Shown one piece after another: positions 26,098-34,757 of a stretch of 44,135 nucleotides of DNA. Within the stretch, counting starts at the first letter, position 1. The number at the start of each line of letters is the position of its first letter. Location: NCBI GenBank assembly GCA_904420005.1, contig CAJFTT010000032.1:1-44135 (forward strand). The letters are read 5' to 3'. The stretch is from Candidatus Tabaqchalia intestinavium (GTDB lineage: Bacteria > Bacillota > Clostridia > Oscillospirales > CAJFTT01). Under the pieces are notes generated by a model. That model was given only the letters and a program-made list of their open reading frames with translations. It did not search any database and was not told the DNA's origin. The position numbers were made by a program, and so were the translations under genes.

Positions 26098-27843
26098 ATG
26101 AAGTTTCGTCAATTTATCCGGCAAATGCAGAAAGAACAGCGCGAAGCGACGCCAGCCTTTTCTTCTATGCGGCTGTCGGCCGCGCCTGCTCGCAAGCGTT
26201 CTCCCTGGAAACTTGTGACGGCTGGGGTGTCTCTGGCCACCGCTGCTGCGCTGTGCTTGACGGTGACGTTGACGCATATGCAGCCGGATTTGCCCCTCTC
26301 GCCGGTCGTGCAGGTGGAGGTGCCGGAATGGTATGCGCCGCAGGAACTCAATATGGTTTCCATGTCTTATGAGGCGGGCAACCTTTCGGTAGGGGAATTT
26401 AGCCCGCTGGAAGACATCGGCCTCAACTGTGTGCGTGTCGAGCTGGAGGAAGACCGGCAGGGATACTACTATCTCGATATGGAGAAGTCCGAAATTGTGG
26501 ATGTCTCCAAAATGGCGGCGGCCTCTCTGCGCAAAATTGATGCGTCTGCCGAGGATCAGACCCCGGTGGTGCTGCAATACACGCCGGCGCAGCAGCGCGC
26601 GCTGGTGGCCAACCGTGTAGGCGGACGGCTGTATGTGCTCGATATGAAAAATAACGTTTCGGTGGAGACGAGCATTTCCGGCATTGTTTACAGCACGGCG
26701 ATCAGCGCGGATGGCGACCATGCGCTGGTTGTGACAGAGAGCGTTGTCGGGCAGCCGAAAGTGTATTTGCTTAACTTGAACAAAGGGACGTCGATCGTTC
26801 TCAATGCGCTGTCCACGACGCAGGACTACTTGTTTGACAGCGATGCGGGGGTTGTGCGTTTTTCCGACAGCGGACGGTATGCCATTTATAGCATCCTGGA
26901 CGAAAATGGCTTTTCTTCCGCTGGTATTTCCGGCAACTGGCTGGTCTATGATACGGTGACTGGACAGAGCATTACTGTGAACGGCGAGATCCTTCGCTTC
27001 TCGGAAAATGACGAGGCTATGCTGGTGGAGAGCTTGTTTGACGGTATTTATTGGTTAAACTGCGCCACGGGCGAGAAAATGCCGGCGTCGGAGGAGACAG
27101 ACCGTTACCGTGTGCTGAAGTTCTATGATTATGAAAAGCAGGGATATTACCTGTACCGTTATGATGGTATGAGTAAGGAATGCGAGCCGATCTCCGATCG
27201 TGCGATTTCGGCGTACGCGCTCAGCGACGATCAGCAGTATGCATTCTATTATGCTGCGGGCGACGACGCAGTCATGTGTATGGAGATCAGCACCCAGCGT
27301 GCCTTCTCGATCCCGGTCACGCAGCAGTTCCAGCAGGAAGCGGCCGCGACCTATGAGAAGGATGAATATCGGGAATATGGTCCGCGTTACTCGCTGTATT
27401 ATGACGAGCAGAAAAAAGAAGTTGCGCTGCTGTTTACGGAAGCAGAAGTTCTGCCCAACGGCAATAACACGACGATGGAGATGCTTAGCGGCAGGAAATC
27501 CGTCAATCTGTATTCCTGGCTGACAGGGGCAGAGCGCTTGGTCGACCGTTATGCGGATATTTTCACCTACTATCAGGGAGATGGCTATTATTACCTGACG
27601 GCGGAAGCGGATGGCCAGGTGCTGGTGAAGGTGACGGATATGCGCACTGGCCTGCAGGAAGATTATATTTACCAGGCAGGCAACATGGAGCAGACGCTGA
27701 CGCTGGTGTACAGCATGGAGTATGAAGATGATGGCGGCCTGCTTGATGCGCTGCTGGAGAGCAGAGGGATTGAGATGCAGCCGGCACAGATTGATTTTTC
27801 CACCCTGTCGGCAACGGACGGCCGTCCGGAGTATTTGCAGTGA
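26098..27843 (+). CDS. Membrane protein, putative anti-sigma factor with extracytoplasmic beta-propeller-like domain
   Basis: A 581-residue single-pass protein. Residues 1-35 are cytoplasmic and basic, a transmembrane helix covers about 38-58, and more than 500 residues lie outside. The external part has repeating beta-rich units of about 40-50 residues with patterns like ALVVTESVVGQPKVYLLNLN and FSDSGRYAIYSILDE, suggesting a WD40/TolB-like propeller that senses a ligand or envelope state. The cytoplasmic tail is short and has no zinc-binding anti-sigma motif, so the anti-sigma role rests on position: 15 bases after the sigma gene and preceded by TAGGAGGCGTTTGAATTT. Codon use is less GC-biased here than in neighbouring genes. 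Confidence 0.7.
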   Translation: MKFRQFIRQMQKEQREATPAFSSMRLSAAPARKRSPWKLVTAGVSLATAAALCLTVTLTHMQPDLPLSPVVQVEVPEWYAPQELNMVSMSYEAGNLSVGEFSPLEDIGLNCVRVELEEDRQGYYYLDMEKSEIVDVSKMAAASLRKIDASAEDQTPVVLQYTPAQQRALVANRVGGRLYVLDMKNNVSVETSISGIVYSTAISADGDHALVVTESVVGQPKVYLLNLNKGTSIVLNALSTTQDYLFDSDAGVVRFSDSGRYAIYSILDENGFSSAGISGNWLVYDTVTGQSITVNGEILRFSENDEAMLVESLFDGIYWLNCATGEKMPASEETDRYRVLKFYDYEKQGYYLYRYDGMSKECEPISDRAISAYALSDDQQYAFYYAAGDDAVMCMEISTQRAFSIPVTQQFQQEAAATYEKDEYREYGPRYSLYYDEQKKEVALLFTEAEVLPNGNNTTMEMLSGRKSVNLYSWLTGAERLVDRYADIFTYYQGDGYYYLTAEADGQVLVKVTDMRTGLQEDYIYQAGNMEQTLTLVYSMEYEDDGGLLDALLESRGIEMQPAQIDFSTLSATDGRPEYLQ

Positions 27844-28029
27844 TGACGGTGTTGGCCGCATTGCCTGTCACAGGCGGAAATATGCGGTAACGGTGTTCGC
27901 CCGCGGCGGATGTGTGCGGGCCAGAGAAAGTTGCGAATCCATTGGGTGGCCGCCATGTACGGCTACCTGGTTTCCTATCGGCAAAGTGCTGCTGCGTGGC
28001 GGTTAGCAGGGGCGTTTGTCGGCTTTTGC

Positions 28030-28065
28030 AGGGGGTGCGCGTCGTGCGCACCCCCTTCCGTTTTT
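28030..28065 (+). terminator. Terminator of the sigma/anti-sigma operon
   Basis: AGGGGGTGCGC (28030-28040) pairs with GCGCACCCCCT (28046-28056) around loop GTCGT, followed by TCCGTTTTT. It is about 190 bases after the stop. Confidence 0.85.
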
Positions 28066-28171
28066 GCTGTGGATTTGGAGGAAACCGCTTTCCCGAGAAA
28101 CGGGCGCGCAGCCTTCTCCCGGGAAACGATGGCCTGCTTCTGCGCGCTGTGAGAGGAAATGTGCAACGACC

Positions 28172-28220
28172 AGCAAAGGAGGAAGGCGACTGCCGGACGC
28201 AGTTGCCTTCCTCCTTTGCT
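28172..28220. terminator. Long hairpin, probable bidirectional terminator
   Basis: AGCAAAGGAGGAAGGC (28172-28187) is complementary to GCCTTCCTCCTTTGCT (28205-28220), extended inward by ACTGC/GCAGT. It sits between the plus-strand sigma operon and the minus-strand acetyltransferase. Confidence 0.75.
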
Positions 28221-28407
28221 GCTTTGTCGCGTAGCGCGCACCAAAAATCCGCGCCATGCATGCTGTGCCCGTGCCAACCTTTTGCTCGGCCGGCGCATTG
28301 GGAATCGCGGTGGCCGGCGGTTTACGGGGAAGGGACAAGCCGCTGCAGCTCGGCAGCTTGCCCGTCCCGGGCCCGCCGGGGCAAAGAAACCGGCCGGACC
28401 GTTGCCT

Positions 28408-28971
28408 CTATATCCGGGCGAGAAAATTTACGGGAGGCTGTTCGCTTTGGTGCGCGCCAATTATTTTTTCCATCCAGATCATGTTGTACCAGCGGCCGAA
28501 TTTATAGCCGCATTGGTGAAATTCCCCGACCTTCGAAAATCCCAAATGCGTGTGGAAATCCGCGCTGTTTCTGGTGAGATGGGCGTCCTCTGTTTCTGGA
28601 TAGGCGACGCAGGCATACAGGTTCAAGATCCCCATATTTCCCAATTCCCGCTCCAGCGCCTCGTATAACATCCGGCCCAGGCCGCGTCTGCGCATCGCGG
28701 GAGCAAGATAAATGGTCGTCTCGCAGGACCAGTCGTAAGCCGCCCGCCCCACAAAAGCGCCGGCGTAAGCATAGCCCAGGATGCGCCCGTCGCGTTCCAG
28801 GACCAGGTAAGGATAGCGCGCCATTGTACTGCGCATGCGGTCGAGAAAATCGGGAAGCGTCGGCACAGTGTATTCGAACGTGATGGCGGTGTTTTCAACG
28901 TAATAGGCGTAGATTTCCAGGATTTGCGCCGCGTCTTCCAGCTTCGCCTCTCTGATGGCGGTTGCGCACAT
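28408..28971 (-). CDS. GNAT-family N-acetyltransferase (phosphinothricin acetyltransferase-like)
   Basis: A 187-residue acetyltransferase that would use acetyl-CoA. Features are IREAKLEDAAQILEIY, NTAITFEYTVPT, the acetyl-CoA loop RRRGLGRMLYEAL (near residue 117) and the C-terminal HLGFSKVGEFHQCGYKFGRW, close to the PAT/YncA group that acetylates amino-acid-like compounds such as methionine sulfone or phosphinothricin. The true substrate is unknown. The ATG at 28971 has GGGAGTGAG 4 bases upstream; a GTG three codons earlier is less well placed. It is monocistronic and divergent from apbE. Confidence 0.88.
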   Translation of the reverse strand: MCATAIREAKLEDAAQILEIYAYYVENTAITFEYTVPTLPDFLDRMRSTMARYPYLVLERDGRILGYAYAGAFVGRAAYDWSCETTIYLAPAMRRRGLGRMLYEALERELGNMGILNLYACVAYPETEDAHLTRNSADFHTHLGFSKVGEFHQCGYKFGRWYNMIWMEKIIGAHQSEQPPVNFLARI

Positions 28972-29159
28972 AACACTCACTCCCGATACAAATTTTCCCT
29001 GTGCCTTTTAATATAGACGCAATATGTGAATTTTTCTGCGTTTGCGCGCTGCTGCGATTTTTCTTTCCCTGTGTGCTGCGCTGCCTGCGAAGGCCGCTCG
29101 CGCAGCGCTGTCTTTCCAGCGGCCGGTCTGCCGCAGGGCAAAAATCCGCTGCCACGCGG

Positions 29160-29189
29160 TTGACCGACCTTTGCGGGCTGTGGTATAAT
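29160..29189 (+). promoter_or_regulatory. Promoter of apbE and the Rnf operon
   Basis: TTGACC (29160-29165), 18-base spacer, TATAAT (29184-29189). The start is expected near 29196, about 20 bases before the apbE ATG. Confidence 0.8.
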
Positions 29190-29214
29190 TTCCTTCAGAT
29201 CGGAGGCGGGAACC

Positions 29215-30240
29215 ATGAGGCGAAAACGCGCGGCAGCGGCGCTGCTTGCGGCGGGGCTGTTGCTTTGCGCTTCCTGCCAGGCGCGGGAAGAAGCGGTGTC
29301 CGCCGCGCCGGTTTATTCCCTCGCGACGGTGTTCACACAGGAGATCTACGCGGGCGACGCGGCGGTGCTGGAGCAGACGCCGGCGCTGCTCGCGGCGCTG
29401 GACGCGAAATACAACCGTTTTTCCCAGACCAGCGAGCTGTCCGCCGTCAACGCGGCGGCGGGGGGCGCGCCGGTCACGGTGTCGGAGGAGATGCTCGGGC
29501 TGCTCGCGCGCGCGCAGGAATACGCGGAAAGCACGGGCGGCGCGTTCTCGCCCACGCTGGCGCCGCTGACGTCTTTGTGGGATTTTGAGGAGAAGATTTG
29601 CCCTGCGCCGGCGGCGGTGGAGGCGGCGCTGCCCCAGTGCGACGGGTCGGTGCTCGCACTGGACGCCGCGGCGGGGACGGCCTTCCTTTCGCAGGCCGGG
29701 GCGGGGCTCGATCTGGGCGCGCTGGTCAAGGGCTACGCCGTGGAGCGGATCTTGGAGCAATACCGCGTGGCGGGCGTGACCTCGGCCCTGGTGTCCTGCG
29801 GCAGCAGCATCGGCCTGGTCGGGACGAAGCCGTCGGGGGCGGATTTCCTCATCGGCGTGCGCGACCCGGACGGTGGCGCGGGGGATTTTATCGCGACGCT
29901 CGCGCTGTCCGACTGTCTGCTTTCCACCTCGGGGGACTATGAACGGCAATTTGAAGCCGACGGCGTGCGGTATCATCATATTCTTGACCCCGCGACGGGC
30001 TGGCCCGCGCGCAGTGGCCTGCGCGCCGTGACTGTAGTGGGGCAGGACGGCGCGGCGACGGACGCGTTTTCCACAGCGGCCTACGTTCTGGGCCTCACGG
30101 ACGGCGCGGCGGCGGTGCGCGCGGCCGGCATGGAGGCTGTGTTTGTCACGGAAGACGGGAGCATCTGCGTCACGCCGGGCCTCGAAGGGAAGATCACGGT
30201 GACGGACGCGCGGTATACGCTGCGGGTGCTGTCGGAATGA
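29215..30240 (+). CDS. apbE: FAD:protein FMN transferase
   Basis: ApbE transfers FMN from FAD to a threonine in target proteins such as RnfG and RnfD, outside the membrane. The 341-residue protein starts with a lipoprotein-like signal (ALLAAGLLLCASC, Cys near 21; the -3 position is unusual). Family blocks are YNRFSQTSELSAVN, FSPTLAPLTSLWDF, DLGALVKGYAVERI, SCGSSIGLVG, HHILDPATGWPARSG and TDAFSTAAYVLG (Mg site). The ATG follows GGAGGCGGGAACC and its own promoter. Both predicted substrates are encoded downstream, 74 bases before the start of rnfC. Confidence 0.94.
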   Translation: MRRKRAAAALLAAGLLLCASCQAREEAVSAAPVYSLATVFTQEIYAGDAAVLEQTPALLAALDAKYNRFSQTSELSAVNAAAGGAPVTVSEEMLGLLARAQEYAESTGGAFSPTLAPLTSLWDFEEKICPAPAAVEAALPQCDGSVLALDAAAGTAFLSQAGAGLDLGALVKGYAVERILEQYRVAGVTSALVSCGSSIGLVGTKPSGADFLIGVRDPDGGAGDFIATLALSDCLLSTSGDYERQFEADGVRYHHILDPATGWPARSGLRAVTVVGQDGAATDAFSTAAYVLGLTDGAAAVRAAGMEAVFVTEDGSICVTPGLEGKITVTDARYTLRVLSE

Positions 30241-30314
30241 GAGCGGCGCAGGCTGGCGGGCGCTGCGGGCTGCAGCGCGGCGCGCGATGAGACGATAAAG
30301 GGAGGAATCACCAT

Positions 30315-31661
30315 ATGGGCAACAAAGCGGTCAAGCCGTTTCGCCCGTTTTCCACGCACGGCGGCGCGTCGGTGCCGCATCGGAAGAATACGGCGGAGAT
30401 GGAGAGCGTCGTCATGCCGGCGCCGTCGCAGGTCACGATTCCGATGCTGCAGCATATCGGCGCGCCCTGCGTTGCGACCGTCAAGGTGGGGGACACGGTG
30501 AAGGTCGGGCAGCGCATCGGCGACAGCGAGCAGCCCATCAGTGCGCCCATCCACGCCAGCGTCTCCGGCGTCGTCAAGGCCATTGTGGAGACGCGGACGT
30601 CGTCCGGCGCATCGGTGCCGGCTGTGGTGATTGCGTCTGATGGAAAAATGGAGCCGGCCGAGGAGCTCGCCCCCGTGCAGGTGGATGACGCGGCCTCGCT
30701 TGTCGCAGCCGCGCGGGCGAGCGGCCTGGTGGGCCTGGGAGGCGCAGGATTCCCCACGCACGTCAAGCTCGCCCCCCCGCAGGACAAACCCATCGATACG
30801 CTCGTCGTCAACTGTGCGGAATGCGAGCCGTATATTACGACCGATTACCGCGAATGCATCGAAAACAGCTGGGATGTGCTGGCGGGGGTCTATACCGTCA
30901 AGCGGCTGCTGGGCATCCGGCAGGTTTTCATCGCGGTGGAGGATAACAAGCCTGAAGCCATCCGCATCCTGCGGGAGATCGCGGACGACGACACGCGCGA
31001 CCCACAGCGCGAGGTCAGCGTTGTGCAGCTGAAATCCCGCTATCCCCAGGGGGCGGAAAAGGTGCTGGTGCGCGCCGTCACGGGCCGGAGGATCCCGCCC
31101 GGAAAGCTGCCGGCCGATGTGCGCGTGCTGGTGATGAACGTCACGTCCGTCGCCTTCCTCGCGCGCTACATGAAGACGGGCATGCCGCTGGTTTCCCGCC
31201 GGGTGACGGTGGACGGCAGCGCGGTGAAAACGCCCAGGAACGTCATTGTTCCCATCGGCACGCCGATCGGGGAGATTTTCGAGTTTGCGGGCGGCTTTTG
31301 CGAGGAGCCGAAAAAGATCCTCATGGGCGGCCCGATGATGGGCGTCGCGGTGGAGGATCTGTCCGCGCCGCTGCTCAAGCAGAATAACGCCATCCTCGCG
31401 TTTGGGGAAAGGGAAGCGCAGTTGCGCGAACCGACCCCCTGCATCCGCTGCGGGCGCTGTGTCGCGGCGTGCCCGATGTCGCTCATGCCGCTGGAGTTCA
31501 TGCGGCTGTATCGATTGCAGGACGCGGAAGGCCTCGCGCATCGCGGCCTTCCTGTGTGCATCGAGTGCGGCAGCTGCGCCTATGCCTGCCCGGCCAACCG
31601 GCCGCTGGTGCAGACCATTCGTCTGGGCAAACAGCTGCTGCGGGAAAAGGGCGTTCGCTGA
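30315..31661 (+). CDS. rnfC: Rnf electron transport complex subunit C
   Basis: RnfC is the peripheral cytoplasmic NADH-binding, FMN- and iron-sulfur-containing subunit of the ferredoxin:NAD+ oxidoreductase. The 448-residue protein has an N-terminal biotinyl/lipoyl-like barrel region (VGDTVKVGQRIGD, SAPIHASVSGVV), the flavin/NADH block GLVGLGGAGFPTHVKL and NCAECEPYITTDYR, and two C-terminal [4Fe-4S] motifs CIRCGRCVAACP and CIECGSCAYACP. The ATG follows GGGAGGAATCACCAT. It starts the clostridial order CDGEAB. Confidence 0.96.
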   Translation: MGNKAVKPFRPFSTHGGASVPHRKNTAEMESVVMPAPSQVTIPMLQHIGAPCVATVKVGDTVKVGQRIGDSEQPISAPIHASVSGVVKAIVETRTSSGASVPAVVIASDGKMEPAEELAPVQVDDAASLVAAARASGLVGLGGAGFPTHVKLAPPQDKPIDTLVVNCAECEPYITTDYRECIENSWDVLAGVYTVKRLLGIRQVFIAVEDNKPEAIRILREIADDDTRDPQREVSVVQLKSRYPQGAEKVLVRAVTGRRIPPGKLPADVRVLVMNVTSVAFLARYMKTGMPLVSRRVTVDGSAVKTPRNVIVPIGTPIGEIFEFAGGFCEEPKKILMGGPMMGVAVEDLSAPLLKQNNAILAFGEREAQLREPTPCIRCGRCVAACPMSLMPLEFMRLYRLQDAEGLAHRGLPVCIECGSCAYACPANRPLVQTIRLGKQLLREKGVR

Positions 31662-31756
31662 AAACAGGCTCCGCCGCTTTCCACCGCGCGGGGAGCGCAT
31701 GAAATTCGCGGCAAGGGAATCCGCGGCAGGGCCGCAGGAAGGGTGATTTTGGGAAA

Positions 31757-32704
31757 ATGGAACCGTTGATCGTCTCCAATTCTCCGCATCTGGAGGGTGT
31801 GCGCACGACGCGGCGCATCATGCTCGACGTCATCATCGCGTTGTGTCCCGCGCTCGTCGCGTCGGTGATGCTGTTTGGCTGGCGCGCGCTGCTGCTGACC
31901 GCCGTGACCGTCGCGTCCTGCGTGCTGTTTGAGTTCGCTTTCCGGCGTCTGCTGCGCCGGCCGAGCACCGTCGGCAACCTGTCCGCCGTGGTGACGGGGC
32001 TGCTGCTGGCCTTTAACCTGCCCTCCACGCTGCCGCTGTGGATGGCCGTGATCGGCGCGGCGGTGGCGATCATCGTTGTCAAAGAATTCTTCGGCGGGAT
32101 CGGACAGAATTTTGCCAACCCCGCCCTGGTGGCGCGCATCGTGCTGATGCTTTCCTTCACGGCGAAGATGACGTCCTACGTTCTGCCGAATTTCACCAGC
32201 GCGCCCGACACCATTGCGACGGCGACGCCGCTGGCCGTCGCGGGGACGCAGCAGGCGGTGCCGCTGAAGGATCTGCTGCTTGGCCTGCACGGCGGCTGCC
32301 TGGGGGAGACCTGCGTTCTCGCGCTGCTCGCCGGCGGGATCTATCTGCTTGTGCGCCGCGTCATTTCGCCCATCATCCCGCTGTGTTATCTCGGGACCGT
32401 GGCGCTGTGCTCCTTTGCGGCCGGGCAGGATGTGCTGTATATGCTCTGCTCCGGCGGGCTTGTGCTGGGCGCGTTTTTCATGGCGACCGATTACGTCACC
32501 TCTCCCGTCACCCCTTGGGGCCGGGTGATTTTCGCCGTGGGCTGCGGCCTGCTGACCTTCGTTATCCGCTCCTTTTCCTCCATGGCGGAGGGTGTGTCGT
32601 TCTCCATCGTCATCATGAACCTGCTCGTGCCGCATATCGAGCGTTTGACCGCGCCGCATCCCTTCGGGGCCGGCCGTGCCCGGCAGAAGGGGGATGCGCG
32701 ATGA
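31757..32704 (+). CDS. rnfD: Rnf electron transport complex subunit D
   Basis: RnfD is an integral membrane subunit carrying a covalently bound FMN. The 315-residue protein has about nine hydrophobic segments and blocks GNLSAVVTGLLLAFNLP, KEFFGGIGQNFANPALVAR and ATDYVTSPVTPWG. The flavinylation-type motif is TIATATPL near residue 156; the acceptor would be a Thr in it. The stop codon overlaps the ATG of a 34-codon ORF (ATGA at 32701). It follows rnfC after 95 bases. Confidence 0.95.
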   Translation: MEPLIVSNSPHLEGVRTTRRIMLDVIIALCPALVASVMLFGWRALLLTAVTVASCVLFEFAFRRLLRRPSTVGNLSAVVTGLLLAFNLPSTLPLWMAVIGAAVAIIVVKEFFGGIGQNFANPALVARIVLMLSFTAKMTSYVLPNFTSAPDTIATATPLAVAGTQQAVPLKDLLLGLHGGCLGETCVLALLAGGIYLLVRRVISPIIPLCYLGTVALCSFAAGQDVLYMLCSGGLVLGAFFMATDYVTSPVTPWGRVIFAVGCGLLTFVIRSFSSMAEGVSFSIVIMNLLVPHIERLTAPHPFGAGRARQKGDAR

Positions 32705-32805
32705 GCCTCGCATTTTCCCGCCGGCGGGGAGAGCGGACGCGCACCGGCGCCGCCGGAGGACGCGGTTTCCGGTTTCCCGCAAGAAAGGAAGGGTCGGAGG
32801 AATGA
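32701..32805 (+). CDS. 34-residue basic ORF between rnfD and rnfG, doubtful
   Basis: This short frame begins at an ATG overlapping the rnfD stop (ATGA) and ends in a TGA overlapping the rnfG ATG (ATGA at 32802), so it bridges the two genes exactly. The product is arginine- and glycine-rich (SRRRGERTRTGAAGGRG) with no recognised family. It may serve as translational coupling sequence rather than make a useful protein, or it may be chance in GC-rich DNA. Confidence 0.3.
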   Translation: MSLAFSRRRGERTRTGAAGGRGFRFPARKEGSEE

Positions 32806-33389
32806 AGAAATTCGTGATGCCCGCATTGGTGCTGACTGTTATTTGCGTGGTGGTCGCGGGCCTGGTTTCCGGCGCGTCGCTGCTGACACGGGACGCCATC
32901 GCCGCGCAGGAGGCTTCCGCCGCGGATGAAGCGAAGCGCTCCGTCCTTCCCGCCGCCGCGCAGTTCGTGGCGATCGACGAGGTGGAAGCGCCGATGCAGC
33001 AGTCCGCCGCGCAGGAGTCCTATAAAGCGCTCGACGCCGCAGGGGAGACGATCGGCTTTGTCTTCGTCACCGTTGGCACGGGTTACGGCGGCGAGATCCG
33101 CGTCATGACAGGGCTAGATGCGGCCGGCGTCGTGACGGGCGTTGTCCTGCTCAGCGACGACGAAACGCCCGGCCTCGGTAAAAAGGCGGAGCAGGAGGAT
33201 TTTCGCGCGCAGTATGTCGGCAAGGATGTTTCCGAATATACCGTCGTCAAGGGCGATGCGGCGGCGGACGGAGAAATCTCCGCCATCACCAGCGCGACCA
33301 TCACTTCCCGCGCTGTGACGAGCGCCGTCAATGACGCCAAGGCGGCTTATGCGTTTTACTGCGCTGCGGTGGAGGAAGCCGCCGCGTGA
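32802..33389 (+). CDS. rnfG: Rnf electron transport complex subunit G
   Basis: RnfG has one membrane helix and an extracytoplasmic FMN-binding domain with FMN linked to threonine by ApbE. The 195-residue protein starts with a hydrophobic helix (about residues 4-27) and has SDDETPGLGKKAEQEDF and the flavinylation motif ITSATITSRAV, in which the Thr of SAT is the expected acceptor. The ATG at 32802 follows TCGGAGGA; an upstream in-frame start would overlap rnfD. Confidence 0.95.
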   Translation: MKKFVMPALVLTVICVVVAGLVSGASLLTRDAIAAQEASAADEAKRSVLPAAAQFVAIDEVEAPMQQSAAQESYKALDAAGETIGFVFVTVGTGYGGEIRVMTGLDAAGVVTGVVLLSDDETPGLGKKAEQEDFRAQYVGKDVSEYTVVKGDAAADGEISAITSATITSRAVTSAVNDAKAAYAFYCAAVEEAAA

Positions 33390-33428
33390 CGAAACAGAAG
33401 GCTGGCGGGGCAGCCGCCGGAAAGGAAC

Positions 33429-34124
33429 GTGATCCAATTGCGCAAGGTTTTCACCAATGGGATTCTCCGGGAGAATCCTGTGCTGCGTCTGGTGCTGGGC
33501 ACCTGCCCGACGCTTGCCGTCACCACGATGGCGGTCAACGGGCTGGGTATGGGCATTGCCGCGACGGTGGTGCTCGTCTGCTCCAACGCCGTCATTTCTC
33601 TGCTGCGCAACATCATCCCCGACCGGGTGCGTATCCCGGCTTTCATCACGATCATCGCGGGTTTCGTGACCATCGTGCAGCTGCTTGTCAAGGCTTATGC
33701 TCCCGCCATTGACGAGGCGCTGGGGATTTACCTGCCGCTGATCGTCGTCAACTGCATCATCCTCGCGCGGGCGGAGATGTTCGCCTCCAAGAATCCGGTC
33801 CTGCCCTCCATCCTCGACGGGCTGGGCATGGGGATCGGCTTCACGGCCGCGCTGCTGCTGATGGGCAGCATCCGTGAGCTGCTGGGCGCGGGGACGCTGT
33901 TCGGCATGGAGGTGACGGCGCAGTTCCTCGACCCGATGGTGGTGTTCATTCTGCCGCCGGGCGGATTTTTCGTGTTCGGCATGCTCATCGCGCTGGTCAA
34001 CCGCCTCACGGCGGACAAATCCAAAATCAAGCAGGAATTCTCCTGCATGGGCTGCGAGGGCTGCCCTTCCAGCGGCAGCTGCTCCGCTCGGGCGCAGGTA
34101 CAGACCGGGGGTGAGGAGAAATGA
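33429..34124 (+). CDS. rnfE: Rnf electron transport complex subunit E, with Cys-rich tail
   Basis: RnfE is a six-helix membrane subunit homologous to RnfA; together they hold a buried iron-sulfur centre and form part of the ion path. The 231-residue protein shows LVLGTCPTLAVTTMAVNGLG and LPLIVVNCIILARAE. A C-terminal tail has four cysteines in the pattern CxxCxxCx5C (residues 206-218). The frame starts with GTG at 33429, which is only two to three bases from AAAGGA; a TTG at 33438 is a better spaced alternative. The stop overlaps the rnfA ATG. Confidence 0.94.
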   Translation: MIQLRKVFTNGILRENPVLRLVLGTCPTLAVTTMAVNGLGMGIAATVVLVCSNAVISLLRNIIPDRVRIPAFITIIAGFVTIVQLLVKAYAPAIDEALGIYLPLIVVNCIILARAEMFASKNPVLPSILDGLGMGIGFTAALLLMGSIRELLGAGTLFGMEVTAQFLDPMVVFILPPGGFFVFGMLIALVNRLTADKSKIKQEFSCMGCEGCPSSGSCSARAQVQTGGEEK

Positions 34125-34723
34125 AGCTGCTGGCGATCCTGCTCAGCGCGATTCTGGTCGACAACTTCGTGCTGTCGAAATTCCTGGGGATCTGTCCTTT
34201 CCTCGGCGTGTCCAAGCGACTGAATACCGCCGTCGGCATGAGCGCTGCGGTGCTGTTCGTCATGGCCATCGCGACGGCCGTCACCTGGCCGATCCAGAAA
34301 TGCATCCTCGACCCCTTCGGCCTGGGGTATTTGCAGACCATTGTGTTCATCCTCGTCATCGCGGGGCTGGTGCAGCTGGTGGAGACGGCGCTGAAAAAGT
34401 TTGTGCCGCCGCTGTATCAGGCGCTGGGGATTTACCTGCCGCTGATCACCACCAACTGCGCGGTGCTGGGCGTGACGATCCTCAATATCGACAATGCCGC
34501 CGCCGACGCGACGTTCGGTTTCGCGGAGGCGATGGTCAACAGCATCGGCGCGGGACTGGGCTTCATGCTCGCGCTGGTCATTTTCGCCGGCATCCGCGAG
34601 AAGCTGGAGACCTGCGACATTCCCCAGTTCCTCAAGGGACTGCCCATCACGCTGGTGGCGGCGTCGATTGTGTCGCTGTCCTTCCTGGGGTTCCAGGGCC
34701 TGGTGGAGGGCATTTTCGGCTGA
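34121..34723 (+). CDS. rnfA: Rnf electron transport complex subunit A
   Basis: RnfA is an integral membrane subunit with six helices. The 200-residue protein begins MKLLAILLSAILVDNFVLSK and contains FLGICPFLGVSK and LPLITTNCAVLGVTI, each with the conserved Cys that ligates the intramembrane iron-sulfur centre with RnfE. It overlaps the rnfE stop by 4 bases (ATGA), implying coupled synthesis of the two homologous subunits. Confidence 0.96.
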   Translation: MKLLAILLSAILVDNFVLSKFLGICPFLGVSKRLNTAVGMSAAVLFVMAIATAVTWPIQKCILDPFGLGYLQTIVFILVIAGLVQLVETALKKFVPPLYQALGIYLPLITTNCAVLGVTILNIDNAAADATFGFAEAMVNSIGAGLGFMLALVIFAGIREKLETCDIPQFLKGLPITLVAASIVSLSFLGFQGLVEGIFG

Positions 34724-34757
34724 ATGAGTTTGACAGGAAGGGCGTGAAGAGGACGCA

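Larger units (their letters stand above)
27844..28407. other. Gene-free region between the anti-sigma and acetyltransferase genes
   Basis: It contains two strong hairpin terminators (28030-28065 and 28172-28220) and, near 28335-28376, a GGGAC...GTCCC stem that could end the minus-strand acetyltransferase transcript. No gene was recognised; overlapping open frames on both strands are GC-driven. Confidence 0.6.

Noticed and set aside
30081-31700. A 539-codon minus-strand frame opposite rnfC
   Set aside because: Antisense to rnfC, whose iron-sulfur motifs are unmistakable.
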